From the NCBI RefSeq assembly GCF_010500615.1, contig NZ_JAAGNX010000002.1:796990-860989 (forward strand): a DNA stretch of 64,000 nucleotides, written 5' to 3'. The notes below the pieces were generated by a model. It made no database searches. It saw nothing but the letters and a program-made list of their open reading frames with translations, and was not told where the DNA came from. This DNA is from Oceanipulchritudo coccoides. Lineage in GTDB: Bacteria; Verrucomicrobiota; Verrucomicrobiia; Opitutales; Oceanipulchritudinaceae. The first letter of the stretch is position 1; each line of letters begins with the position of its first letter. The translations under genes were made by a program, and so were the position numbers. This document shows positions 8,395 to 16,557 of this stretch, in pieces.

Positions 8395-9648
8395 ATGAAA
8401 ATCGTATTGGCATATTCCGGGGGCCTCGACACCTCCGTTCTCGTGAGTTGGCTGAAACAGCACTACAATGCTGAGATCATTACCTTTGCGGCCGATGTCG
8501 GTCAGGAAGAGGAACTGGACGGCCTTGCCGAAAAGGCCAAGGCCACTGGAGCCAGCGCGCATTACACGGTGAATCTGGTAGAGGAGTTTGCCTCCGATTT
8601 TATCTACCCGATGATGCGCGGAAACGCCCTCTACGAGAACCAGTATTATCTCGGGACCTCCATTGCCCGCCCGTTGATTGCAAAGGCTCACATCGCCATT
8701 GCCCGCAAGGAGGGCGCTGATGCCGTGGCCCACGGTGCGACAGGGAAGGGGAACGACCAAGTCCGCTTTGAGCTGACCTATGCCGCCCTCGCCCCGGACC
8801 TGAAAATTATCTCTCCATGGCGCATGGCGGAATTTCGTAAGCAATTCCCGGGCCGTACGGAAATGATCGAGTATTGCCGGGAACAGAATATCAATGTCGA
8901 GGCATCTGCCAGCAAGCCGTACTCGATGGATCGCAACCTGCTCCATATTTCCTACGAGGCCGGTATCCTGGAGGATCCATGGTTTGATCCGACGACTAAG
9001 GAGAACAAGGATATGTTCAAGTTGACCGTCGATCCGGTCGATGCACCGGATGAGGAGGAATATGTCGAACTGGAATTCGAGAAGGGCGACTGTGTGGCTG
9101 TCAATGGGGACAAGCTTTCCCCTGGCGAAGCCCTCATGACCTTGAACAAGTTGGCTGGCAAGCACGGCATCGGACGCGTGGATATTGTTGAAAATCGCTT
9201 TGTCGGCATGAAAAGCCGCGGTGTCTACGAGACCCCGGGTGGGACGATCCTTCTCCACGCCCGCAAGCAGATGGAGACCCTCACCCTTGACCGTGACCTT
9301 GAGCACCTCCGCGACAGCCTTATTCCCAAGTACAGCGAGCTTGTTTATAACGGCTTCTGGTACGCTCCCGAGCGCGAGGCTCTCCAGGCCTTCTTCGACA
9401 AGAGCCAGGAATGTGTCTCCGGGATTATCCGCCTGAAGCTCTACAAGGGCAATATCACCACCGTTGGACGCAAGTCCCCCAATTCCCTTTATGACGAGAA
9501 TATCGCCTCCATGGAGGGCGTCCTGAGCGATTACAACCCCGATGACGCCACCGGATTTATCCGTCTTCAGGGCCTGCGCCTCCGTGCCCGCGCCAAGGCA
9601 CAGGGAATCCCCGACGCCGGCCCTGATCCAAAGCTCGTCCGCGAGTAG
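8395..9648 (+). CDS. argG: argininosuccinate synthase
   Basis: Joins citrulline and aspartate using ATP, producing argininosuccinate. The 417 residues begin with the PP-loop [11 protein letters not shown] at 5-15; [19 protein letters not shown] and [13 protein letters not shown] further on are hallmark segments. It is the last gene of the cluster and lies 20 bases after argF. The final lyase, argH, is not found nearby, so it must be encoded elsewhere. The 3-prime end is followed within 65 bases by a tRNA-Leu gene without an obvious terminator between. Confidence 0.97.
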   Translation: MKIVLAYSGGLDTSVLVSWLKQHYNAEIITFAADVGQEEELDGLAEKAKATGASAHYTVNLVEEFASDFIYPMMRGNALYENQYYLGTSIARPLIAKAHIAIARKEGADAVAHGATGKGNDQVRFELTYAALAPDLKIISPWRMAEFRKQFPGRTEMIEYCREQNINVEASASKPYSMDRNLLHISYEAGILEDPWFDPTTKENKDMFKLTVDPVDAPDEEEYVELEFEKGDCVAVNGDKLSPGEALMTLNKLAGKHGIGRVDIVENRFVGMKSRGVYETPGGTILLHARKQMETLTLDRDLEHLRDSLIPKYSELVYNGFWYAPEREALQAFFDKSQECVSGIIRLKLYKGNITTVGRKSPNSLYDENIASMEGVLSDYNPDDATGFIRLQGLRLRARAKAQGIPDAGPDPKLVRE

Positions 9649-9712
9649 GCTTTCCCGCAGGAATTTGCTTGCCCTGAGCCGTTCTCCTTTCTCTCTTCTA
9701 TCTTTCCCTTTT

Positions 9713-9797
9713 GCCCGGGTGGCGGAATTGGCAGACGCGCCGGACTCAAAATCCGGTTCCGCAAGGAGTGTGGGTTCGACCCCCACCCCGGGTACCA
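9713..9797 (+). tRNA. tRNA-Leu (anticodon CAA)
   Basis: An 85-base class II tRNA. The acceptor arms GCCCGGG and CCCGGGT pair (first pair G-T), the anticodon stem CCGGA/TCCGG encloses CTCAAAA, giving anticodon CAA for UUG codons. It has a long variable arm, a TTCGACC T-loop and an encoded CCA at 9795-9797. It lies 64 bases after argG and is preceded by a CT-rich stretch. Confidence 0.96.
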
Positions 9798-10099
9798 TTC
9801 GACTCCCCCGCTGGCGCGGGGTCGCTCATGGCAGGCCATCCTACATTGAGTCTACAGTAAAAGAGGGGTCTAGAACAGAAAGTGGGGACGGCGTATATTT
9901 TTGATGGTTCATGATGTGTAACAGGCCTCTGGCCGGTTGTTATGTTTATAGTGGGCCACCAGTCCAGGCGAGGACGCCTGTGACATATCTTATGACCATT
10001 ATGTCTTACGGGCCTCTGGCTTGTTGACGGGAGTGATTCGCTTTGCAGGCGTCTCTATTTCATAGCCAGATCCTTTCTTAATCATCATCCTGAAAGCCC
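9798..10099. other. 302-base non-coding stretch with several hairpins
   Basis: No gene is recognisable here. Visible structure: CCCCGC/GCGGGG hairpin at about 9803-9822 directly after the tRNA but without a T run; TAACA-GGCC paired with GGCC-TGTTA around 9920-9945; and a perfect CAGGCG-AGGA-CGCCTG hairpin at 9965-9980. GGCCTCTGGC occurs twice about 85 bases apart. The content could be a degraded repeat element, a small RNA, or simply 3-prime and 5-prime untranslated sequence of the flanking genes. Confidence 0.4.
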
Positions 10100-10786
10100 A
10101 TGAAGAGGTGTGTCATTTTATCCGGATCCGGCGTATCGGAGGAAAGCGGGATCCAAACCTTTCGCGGAAGTGGCGGTTTGTGGGAGGGCTACAAGCTGGA
10201 GGAAGTGGCCACGCCGGAGGCCTTTGAGCGGGATCCTGAGCTTGTCCTGCGGTTTTACAACATGCGTCGAAAGGCGGTGCGGGAGGCGGACCCCAACAAG
10301 GCCCATCATGCCATTGCCCGACTGGAGACGCATTTTGATGTGATGGTCATTACCCAGAATGTGGATGATCTCCACGAGCGGGCCGGATCCAGCAAGGTGC
10401 TGCATTTGCACGGTGAGCTGCTACGTGCCCGAAGCAGTCAGGATCCCGGATACCGGGTTCATCTCGGGCAAAAGGATATCTTCCTTGGAGACCTTGATCC
10501 CGCCGGTAATCAGTTACGCCCGGATGTTGTCTGGTTCGGGGAAGAGGTGCCCGCGATTGCCGAGGCAGCTGGCATTGTTGAGATGGCCGACATCCTCATT
10601 GTGATTGGGACCTCTCTTGTGGTCTATCCGGCGGCCAGTTTAATCCACCATGCGCCCCTGGATTGCCGTAGGTTTGTCATCGATCCATGCATTCCCGGGA
10701 GTATCCCCTTGGGCGGATGGGACTGTATCCAGAAAAAGGCTACGGAAGGAATGAACGAGTTGCTTAAGGAGCTGATTCCGGAATGA
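10100..10786 (+). CDS. Sir2-family NAD-dependent deacylase, zinc-ligand-free type
   Basis: Sirtuin of 228 residues that would remove acyl groups from lysines using NAD. Visible: nucleotide-binding SGSGVSEESGIQTFRG at 8-23 (the usual GAG is GSG here), TQNVDDLHERAG at 85-96, and catalytic H104 in LHLHGEL. Y53 and R56 in FYNMRR match the Tyr-x-x-Arg pair that marks desuccinylase/demalonylase sirtuins of the SIRT5/CobB class. The small domain between 105 and 150 contains no cysteine, so the structural zinc of most sirtuins is absent. It stands alone. Substrate preference is inferred from the motif only. Confidence 0.88.
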   Translation: MKRCVILSGSGVSEESGIQTFRGSGGLWEGYKLEEVATPEAFERDPELVLRFYNMRRKAVREADPNKAHHAIARLETHFDVMVITQNVDDLHERAGSSKVLHLHGELLRARSSQDPGYRVHLGQKDIFLGDLDPAGNQLRPDVVWFGEEVPAIAEAAGIVEMADILIVIGTSLVVYPAASLIHHAPLDCRRFVIDPCIPGSIPLGGWDCIQKKATEGMNELLKELIPE

Positions 10787-10848
10787 GGGTGCACCTCTCG
10801 CTGATGAGGGCTTGCCGTTGTTCAGTTCCCAAAATACGTTTTTGATCA

Positions 10849-11823
10849 ATGGAATTAGGGCTCCATCCGGTACAAAGCAGGACCTGCGAATTCAGCCAGA
10901 GGTGTTGTCGTTCGTTTCTTGCCAACCTGCCCGACGGCATCGAGGTGCTGGATCGGCCGGAGGAAGCGGATTTGATTCTGGTCTTTGACTCGTATGACGA
11001 GCGAATCATCCGGGAACTTCCGTGGGGTTTTTTGCTATCGCCGAGGACGGTCATGTATTCGCAGGGAGATGCCGGGGTGCCGGTGCTTCCGGGGCTCTAT
11101 GTGAACCTCACCCGTAAGATCCACGTGCCGGGTATGACAGCCAGCCATGGATATTTCGAGTACCTTGCCGAAACCGGAGGCAATCGCTTTTGCAAGAACC
11201 ACCTGCCCCGTGAGAAGTCCTACCTGTTCTGTTTTTCCGGAAGAAACTCCCATCCGGTCAGGGACAGGGTGCTGAGATTCTTAGAGGGCTTTCCAAACGC
11301 CATCGTGCAGGACACCTCCGAGGTATACAACCACTGGTCCCCCTCCCGGCCCGAGGACGCACAGTCCGCTTATGTGGAGCAAATCCGACAAGCCTCGTTT
11401 TCAATCTGTCCGAGGGGGAAGGGGGCAAATTGCATCCGCCTCTTTGAGTCGATGAGGATGGGGGTTGCTCCCGTACTGATTTCAGACGATCTGGTTTTGC
11501 CAGATGGACCGGATTGGGAAACATTCCTGCTGCGAGTTCCTGAGAACCGGATTGAGGACATTCCGGCTATCCTTGAAAGGGAGCAACACCGCGCCGGGGA
11601 AATGGGCCATCTGGCCAGGGCGGCCTATGAATCCCATTTCTCGCCTGAAAGCATGCCCCGGAGGATTCTTGAGCAACTGAGAGAAATATCTGTTCGCGGA
11701 AAGACAGGTGTTTCCGGGCGCTTGGTTCGCTGGGGTAAACACCGAGTCGTTGGAGTATTCTGGGACCTTTATTTTCTCCTGGTGGATTTCAGGGACTGGA
11801 TTCGCGGGATTCTATTGCCTTGA
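10849..11823 (+). CDS. exostosin-like glycosyltransferase (GT47 type)
   Basis: Probable glycosyltransferase of the exostosin family. The 324-residue protein has a segment near 183-215 reading SICPRGKGANCIRLFE followed by SMRMGVAPVLISDDLVLP; this PRG...RLFESMxxGxxPVxxSD pattern is the exostosin/GT47 nucleotide-sugar region. No signal peptide is seen; a hydrophobic C-terminal stretch (about 298-323) might be a membrane contact. Bacterial members usually act in surface polysaccharide synthesis, but no polysaccharide cluster surrounds it. It begins 62 bases after the Sir2 gene. Donor and acceptor are unknown. Confidence 0.75.
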   Translation: MELGLHPVQSRTCEFSQRCCRSFLANLPDGIEVLDRPEEADLILVFDSYDERIIRELPWGFLLSPRTVMYSQGDAGVPVLPGLYVNLTRKIHVPGMTASHGYFEYLAETGGNRFCKNHLPREKSYLFCFSGRNSHPVRDRVLRFLEGFPNAIVQDTSEVYNHWSPSRPEDAQSAYVEQIRQASFSICPRGKGANCIRLFESMRMGVAPVLISDDLVLPDGPDWETFLLRVPENRIEDIPAILEREQHRAGEMGHLARAAYESHFSPESMPRRILEQLREISVRGKTGVSGRLVRWGKHRVVGVFWDLYFLLVDFRDWIRGILLP

Positions 11824-11980
11824 ATCCCGGTTCCAATCAGCGATCCGGAAACCAAAGATTCCGGCCGGGCTGACTGGGTAAGCCTATTGAATAAGTACTG
11901 ATTAAACACCCCATAAACTTTTCTTTGATACCTCAAAGGGCTTTCTGCCGTTGCTCCGAAGTTCCGGGACAATTATTCAA

Positions 11981-12868
11981 ATGACCATGAAAGTACGTCC
12001 CCTAAATCCCCGCCCCCAAAGTATTCTCTTTTCCATGGCCGCTATTGCCGGCCTGCTGTTTCAGCCGATTGGTCTGCTCGCTTACGAGAGCTATCATGAT
12101 CCGGCTCAGGATGATTTGGGCTATTGCTCGACGTGCCATCCCGGCTTTACCGGAGGAAGATCGGATACGCTTCACGATCTCCACACCGGAAATCCCGACA
12201 ATGTGACCGGATCCTGCTCTTTTTGCCATACGGGGGATGGTCGGGACAACCCCCTGATCATGTGGAGTGAAGGCGATGAGTTGGGCTGCATGGGCTGTCA
12301 CGGGCGCGACTATGGGGAAACGGTTCAGAGTAATTACAACGAGCTTCCCACAAATGGCAAAGCGAAGAACAGCGGTTACGGGTTGCGGAAGCACCATGCT
12401 GTCAACGGAGTTTCACTCTGTGCTGGATGCCACCCTGACACCATCGAACCCTATCCGGAAAACGTCATTGATCCGGGTTTAGGCAATACGGTTCATTATT
12501 ACTTGCGAACGGGCGACGTGAGCCTGGGTGGATCCCCGGTAGACCCAAGTGTGAATGAAGATTCAGCCAATGACGCAGACTCTAAGGGATTGGATAATGA
12601 CGGGGACAACCTGTATGATGAGAATGATCCGGACACGGTCCTGAATCCCGATCAGGTCTTTATATCCGAGAATCCCCTTGGTGGATTCCGGCTGACCTGG
12701 CCGACTCCAAGCCCGAACTGGATCCTGCAGGAAAACACCTCCCTCGATACCAACTGGGGAAACCTGCCGGTTCCGGCCCCGACAGATCGGGTGAACGGAT
12801 TCTGGTTTGTGGATGTGAACCCGGCAATCAGCCCGTCCGTCTTTTATCGCTTGTCGGATACTCCATAA
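11981..12868 (+). CDS. exported tetraheme c-type cytochrome-like protein
   Basis: Exported protein with four CxxCH heme-attachment motifs: CSTCH (49-53), CSFCH (79-83), CMGCH (103-107) and CAGCH (147-151), counted from ATG 11981, giving 295 residues. A hydrophobic stretch at about 15-33 is the Sec signal. After the heme part comes an Asp/Asn-rich segment (about 190-220, DNDGDNLYDENDPD) resembling thrombospondin type 3 calcium repeats, then a C-terminal all-beta-like domain with WILQENTSLDTNW, common in secreted Verrucomicrobiota and Planctomycetota proteins. An upstream TTG-started extension (11951) was rejected. It probably acts in periplasmic or surface electron transfer; the partner is unknown. 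Confidence 0.78.
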   Translation: MTMKVRPLNPRPQSILFSMAAIAGLLFQPIGLLAYESYHDPAQDDLGYCSTCHPGFTGGRSDTLHDLHTGNPDNVTGSCSFCHTGDGRDNPLIMWSEGDELGCMGCHGRDYGETVQSNYNELPTNGKAKNSGYGLRKHHAVNGVSLCAGCHPDTIEPYPENVIDPGLGNTVHYYLRTGDVSLGGSPVDPSVNEDSANDADSKGLDNDGDNLYDENDPDTVLNPDQVFISENPLGGFRLTWPTPSPNWILQENTSLDTNWGNLPVPAPTDRVNGFWFVDVNPAISPSVFYRLSDTP

Positions 12869-12999
12869 GGAAACGGCCGGGATTGGGTTTTCCAGACGAT
12901 TGAGACAAATCTTCTGCTACTCTGGGACAATATCCCTCCCAGTTGGGTGGATAATTGTGGTAGGATGTCAGCAGGCCTTTGCTAATCCTTAACCCTAAA

Positions 13000-13710
13000 A
13001 TGAGCATGAAGAAATCAATCCTTTTTACCCTGCTTGTCTCTATGGTCGTACTCACGCTGGGTGCCGAGACAACCGGACTCCGTTTACTCGATGGTAACCA
13101 GCCCACTTACCCTGAGGAGCTCAGGTTCAGCGGCGAAGACGGTGTCGTTAAAATCCGTGCGACCATTGATACCGAAGGTGATGTCTCGGAATCTTCGATT
13201 GTCTCCGCCACCCATGATGCATTTGGGGAGGCTGCACTTGAAGCTGTCAAAGGCTGGAAATTCAGCCCGGCGATGAAGGATGGCAAAGCGGTTTCCCAGA
13301 CCGTGGTTATTCCTGTCCTTTTCAAGTTGTCGATCAAGGACCGGGTCAATGCCCTCGCTGGGCGGGATGTATTCGTGGACATCGATTCCATGACAGACAA
13401 AATTTACGAGTGGAGCGACGTGAAGAAATACTTCTCCCTTCAGGGCAAGCTCGGTAAAGAAATCCCTTATCCGGAGGAATTAAAGGGCAGTGGCATCAGC
13501 GAGGAAATTGTCATCTTCTGCATACTTTCCCCGGACGGGTATGCCTTGAATCCTGAGATTATTAACATCAAGAACAAGGAGCTCGCTTTACCCGCCATCA
13601 TGCACCTGTCCCAGTTGCGCTTCAGCAGACCCAAGCTGAACGGCAAGCCCATTTACCTTAAGCAGAAAGTAAAGCTCCTCTGCTCGGAAGATGCCGATCC
13701 TGAAAATTAA
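13000..13710 (+). CDS. periplasmic protein with two TonB C-terminal domains
   Basis: A 236-residue exported protein. MSMKKSILFTLLVSMVV and LTLGAE form a cleavable signal peptide. Residues about 33-110 form one TonB_C-type domain: YPEELRFSG, a VxIRATIDxEGDV strand, AALEAVKGWKFSPA. Residues about 150-235 form a second, diverged copy (YPEELKGSG, FCILSPDGYA, LSQLRFSRPK). Classical TonB has an inner-membrane anchor and a Pro-rich linker, and both are missing here. Proteins with only TonB_C domains occur in Bacteroidota and Verrucomicrobiota, but their role is unclear. The ATG at 13006 is an alternative start; the TTG extension to 12979 was rejected. Confidence 0.75.
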   Translation: MSMKKSILFTLLVSMVVLTLGAETTGLRLLDGNQPTYPEELRFSGEDGVVKIRATIDTEGDVSESSIVSATHDAFGEAALEAVKGWKFSPAMKDGKAVSQTVVIPVLFKLSIKDRVNALAGRDVFVDIDSMTDKIYEWSDVKKYFSLQGKLGKEIPYPEELKGSGISEEIVIFCILSPDGYALNPEIINIKNKELALPAIMHLSQLRFSRPKLNGKPIYLKQKVKLLCSEDADPEN

Positions 13711-13756
13711 TTCCGGTCCTAGCCAGCCGAGACAACCCCTTACAATCCAAATCAAA

Positions 13757-15175
13757 ATGAAATATCCAATTCTCATTACCGCGCTTTTCCTGGCCTTCAC
13801 TCATTACATCAGCGGTGCTAGCGAGAGCCCGCCTAATCTGGTCGTGATCCTTGCCGATGACCTTGGTTACGCGGATGTCGGATTCAATGGAGGCACCGAA
13901 ATCCCAACCCCGCATATCGACAAGATCGCTGATCAGGGCGTTCAGTTCACCAGCGCTTATGTCACTTATCCTGTTTGTGGACCGAGCCGGGCTGGTTTCA
14001 TGAGCGGCCGTTATCCGCAACGCTTTGGCTTCGAGCGAAATCCGCAATACAAGACTGAAGATTCGAACATGGGACTGCCGTTGAGCGAGGATACGATTGC
14101 CTCTGCCCTTCAGAAGGTTGGCTACACATCCGGTATCGTCGGAAAGTGGCACCTTGGCGCGCATCCGGATCTGCATCCGCTCAACCGAGGGTTTGACTTC
14201 TTTTACGGTCACCTTGGCGGAGGTCATAGATATTTTCCCGAGGAACTCACGATCAAGGATAGCTACAAGGCAAGGAACGAGATTGAAAGTTACCGGACTT
14301 GGATTCTCCGCAACCACGAGCATGTGAAGCCGACCAAATATCTTACGGATGCGTTTTCTGATGCAGCGGTGGAATTCATCGAGGAGAACAGTGACAGGCC
14401 GTTTTTCCTCTTCCTGTCCTACAATGCGCCGCACGGCCCTCTGCAGGCGACAGAAGAATACCTTGCCCGCTTTCCCAGCATTGAAAACCCAGACCGCCGG
14501 ACCTATGCTGCCATGGTCAGTGCCTTGGATGATGGAGTGGGCCGTGTGCTGGAAACGCTTGCCGCCAATGGGCTCGATGAAAACACCCTCGTATTCTTCC
14601 TCTCGGACAACGGCGGGCCTCAAAGCAATGCTTCCAGCAACGCGCCTTTACGTGGATGGAAATCAGATGTTTGGGAAGGCGGCTGGCGGGTTCCCTTCGC
14701 TCTCCGCTGGACGGGCCAGCTTCCCGTGGGGACGACTTATCGCGACCCGGTCAGTGCCCTCGATATTTTCGCCACTATTGCCGATCTGGCTAATGCCCCG
14801 ATTAATCCCGAAAAGCCTTTGGACGGCGTGAACCTCGTCCCTCATGTGACTGGGAAGAATCCGGAACCCGCCCATGCGGCAGTCTTCCTGCGCAAGTTTG
14901 ATGCGGGAGCCTACGCGGTCCGAAGGGGTGACTACAAAATGGTCATCCCTCCAGGTAAGGAGAAATACCTTGGCCTCTACAATGTCGACCGCGACCCCCA
15001 AGAGCGCTTTAATTTCATCGTTACCAAGAAGGACGTTTTCGATGAAATCGACAAAGTGCGCCTTGAATGGGAGTCTGGGCTGATTGAACCGGTTTTTCTG
15101 GGACTCTCCCAGACCGAGGCTTGGCAGAATCGATTGAAGCGTGCGCGGGAGGCCAAGGCCAAGAAGAAGGATTGA
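13757..15175 (+). CDS. exported sulfatase (formylglycine type)
   Basis: Type I arylsulfatase-fold hydrolase of 472 residues, exported by a signal peptide (MKYPILITALFLAF, cut near SGAS). Metal-binding ILADDLGYADVG follows at 31-42. The active-site cysteine, to be turned into formylglycine, is C74 in VCGPSRAGF, followed by SGRYPQRFGFERN; GIVGKWHLG and FFYGHLGGGHRYFP also match. FLSDNGGPQSN carries further metal and substrate ligands. It likely removes sulfate from polysaccharides outside the cytoplasm. The ATG at 13757 gives an immediate signal peptide; the longer frame from 13691 overlaps the preceding gene and is not credible. Confidence 0.93.
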   Translation: MKYPILITALFLAFTHYISGASESPPNLVVILADDLGYADVGFNGGTEIPTPHIDKIADQGVQFTSAYVTYPVCGPSRAGFMSGRYPQRFGFERNPQYKTEDSNMGLPLSEDTIASALQKVGYTSGIVGKWHLGAHPDLHPLNRGFDFFYGHLGGGHRYFPEELTIKDSYKARNEIESYRTWILRNHEHVKPTKYLTDAFSDAAVEFIEENSDRPFFLFLSYNAPHGPLQATEEYLARFPSIENPDRRTYAAMVSALDDGVGRVLETLAANGLDENTLVFFLSDNGGPQSNASSNAPLRGWKSDVWEGGWRVPFALRWTGQLPVGTTYRDPVSALDIFATIADLANAPINPEKPLDGVNLVPHVTGKNPEPAHAAVFLRKFDAGAYAVRRGDYKMVIPPGKEKYLGLYNVDRDPQERFNFIVTKKDVFDEIDKVRLEWESGLIEPVFLGLSQTEAWQNRLKRAREAKAKKKD

Positions 15176-15282
15176 GTCCTTTTCAGTCTTCATGGGAGAA
15201 CACTCACTCCGAACTGCCTGCACATTATAGAGTTGCAGGGCGGATCGTTGAAAATTAGGTATTTTCCGTGGGGATTTGTACT

Positions 15283-16521
15283 ATGAAAAAATTGCACGCG
15301 ATAATTTTGATTATATTGGCTATTGCTGGTGGAACCTCGGCTATGGCTCAACCTTGGCCGAACGTGGATGCCGCGGTTCAGATGAGTACAGATGGCACAA
15401 CCTGGCTTCCGGTTAGCCCCGGTTTGGTCGAGGTAAGCGCGACTAATGTGCAATTTCGAACGGTCCTTACACCAACGGGTGGTGGGGTTCCGCTTATCAG
15501 TGACACGATCAGCGAATCCTTTCCGACCGGAAGTGGATCTGTGGAGGTTTCTCTTGATCGCAGTAACGACCTTGCCGCCTGGGCGGGAATTGCTCCGGGG
15601 ACGGAAGCAGTTGACCCGAAAATCTTCCTCAGGGTTGAAACCACAGGCGCCATGTCATTGGTCTCTTCAGGTTTATTTACGATGGGAAGCCCTACAGATC
15701 CCGCAGAGCCAGGACGTGATTCAGATGAGATTCCCCATGAGGTGACCTTGACGCGCTCATTCTACATCCAGCAAACAGAAGTCACCAAGGCCCAGTGGGA
15801 TGCCGTGCGCGCACAGGGTGCAGCTTTGGGATTGGGATACACGGATATTTCAGTAGGCCAGAATGGATTTGATGGAACTTCGGGGCTTCCGGTTGGCCAA
15901 AATGGATTCAGCGAAGAGTTCATGCATCCGGTGACGCTTGTTTCATGGAATGATGTCGTGAAGTGGCTCAATCTGCTGAGTGAATTGCACGGGTTGGATC
16001 CATGCTACACTCTTGGAGGTGAAACTCATCGAACGGGTGGAGGCATCCCGCAGTATGAATTTGATAATAATGGGTATCGCCTGCCCACTGAGGCGGAATG
16101 GGAGTATGCCTGCCGGGCTGGAACAACGACTGCCTTTTACAGTGGGCCGATTACTCACACCGGTACATCGCCTCTCGATCCAAACCTCGACTTGATTGGC
16201 TGGTATGGAGGAAACGAAAACACTAGCACACATCCTATCGGTGAAAAGCAGCCGAATGCGTGGGGCCTCTATGATACGTCAGGGAATGTCCTCGAGTGGT
16301 GTTGGGATTTCTACGACTCGTATGATACCGGACCCGTGACAGATCCGGTCGGGCCCGTTACCTCCGGCTTTGGCCAACGCCTTCTCCGCGGCGGGGCGAT
16401 AACCAATGGGATTCTCCTGTTCAATGCTTTCGAGTGCAGGTCTGCCTATCGCAACTTTTCTGCCCCTGAGTTCGGATTCAATTATGCCGGCTTCCGCCCT
16501 GTGCGGACCGTCGTCCCTTGA
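15283..16521 (+). CDS. exported SUMF1/FGE-domain protein, apparently without the FGE cysteine pair
   Basis: A 412-residue exported protein: signal peptide MKKLHAIILIILAIA ending at AMAQ, a 100-residue N-terminal beta-rich part, then a SUMF1 (formylglycine-generating-enzyme-like) domain from about 120. Marks are FTMGSP, TEVTKAQWDAV, YRLPTEAEWEYACRAGT and NVLEWCWDFYD, ending in GFRPVR. True FGE enzymes have two cysteines in an SYCxRYR-like segment near the end; here that region reads FECRSAYRNF with one cysteine, so maturation of the neighbouring sulfatase is doubtful. VGQNGF occurs twice within 25 residues. The start ATG 15283 is preferred over GTG 15268. Confidence 0.85.
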   Translation: MKKLHAIILIILAIAGGTSAMAQPWPNVDAAVQMSTDGTTWLPVSPGLVEVSATNVQFRTVLTPTGGGVPLISDTISESFPTGSGSVEVSLDRSNDLAAWAGIAPGTEAVDPKIFLRVETTGAMSLVSSGLFTMGSPTDPAEPGRDSDEIPHEVTLTRSFYIQQTEVTKAQWDAVRAQGAALGLGYTDISVGQNGFDGTSGLPVGQNGFSEEFMHPVTLVSWNDVVKWLNLLSELHGLDPCYTLGGETHRTGGGIPQYEFDNNGYRLPTEAEWEYACRAGTTTAFYSGPITHTGTSPLDPNLDLIGWYGGNENTSTHPIGEKQPNAWGLYDTSGNVLEWCWDFYDSYDTGPVTDPVGPVTSGFGQRLLRGGAITNGILLFNAFECRSAYRNFSAPEFGFNYAGFRPVRTVVP

Positions 16522-16557
16522 TCCCGGGGTGGGTTCAGCGCAGTGCCATGGGATAAC

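Noticed and set aside
8284-9798. A 504-codon open frame on the minus strand
   Set aside because: It runs antisense to argG and the tRNA-Leu gene; the N-terminal VPGVGVEPTLLAEPDFESG text is the familiar artefact of translating an antisense tRNA.
11845-11864. CCGGAA/TTCCGG inverted repeat after the glycosyltransferase
   Set aside because: Six-base stem, no T tract; not convincing as a terminator.
12931-12953. Hairpin TATCC-CCCA/TGGG-GGATA before the TonB_C gene
   Set aside because: Short stem with a mismatch, no T run and no recognised riboswitch features; too weak to call.
13658-14623. A 321-codon minus-strand frame over the sulfatase
   Set aside because: Antisense to a clear sulfatase with intact motifs; no family features and no ribosome site.
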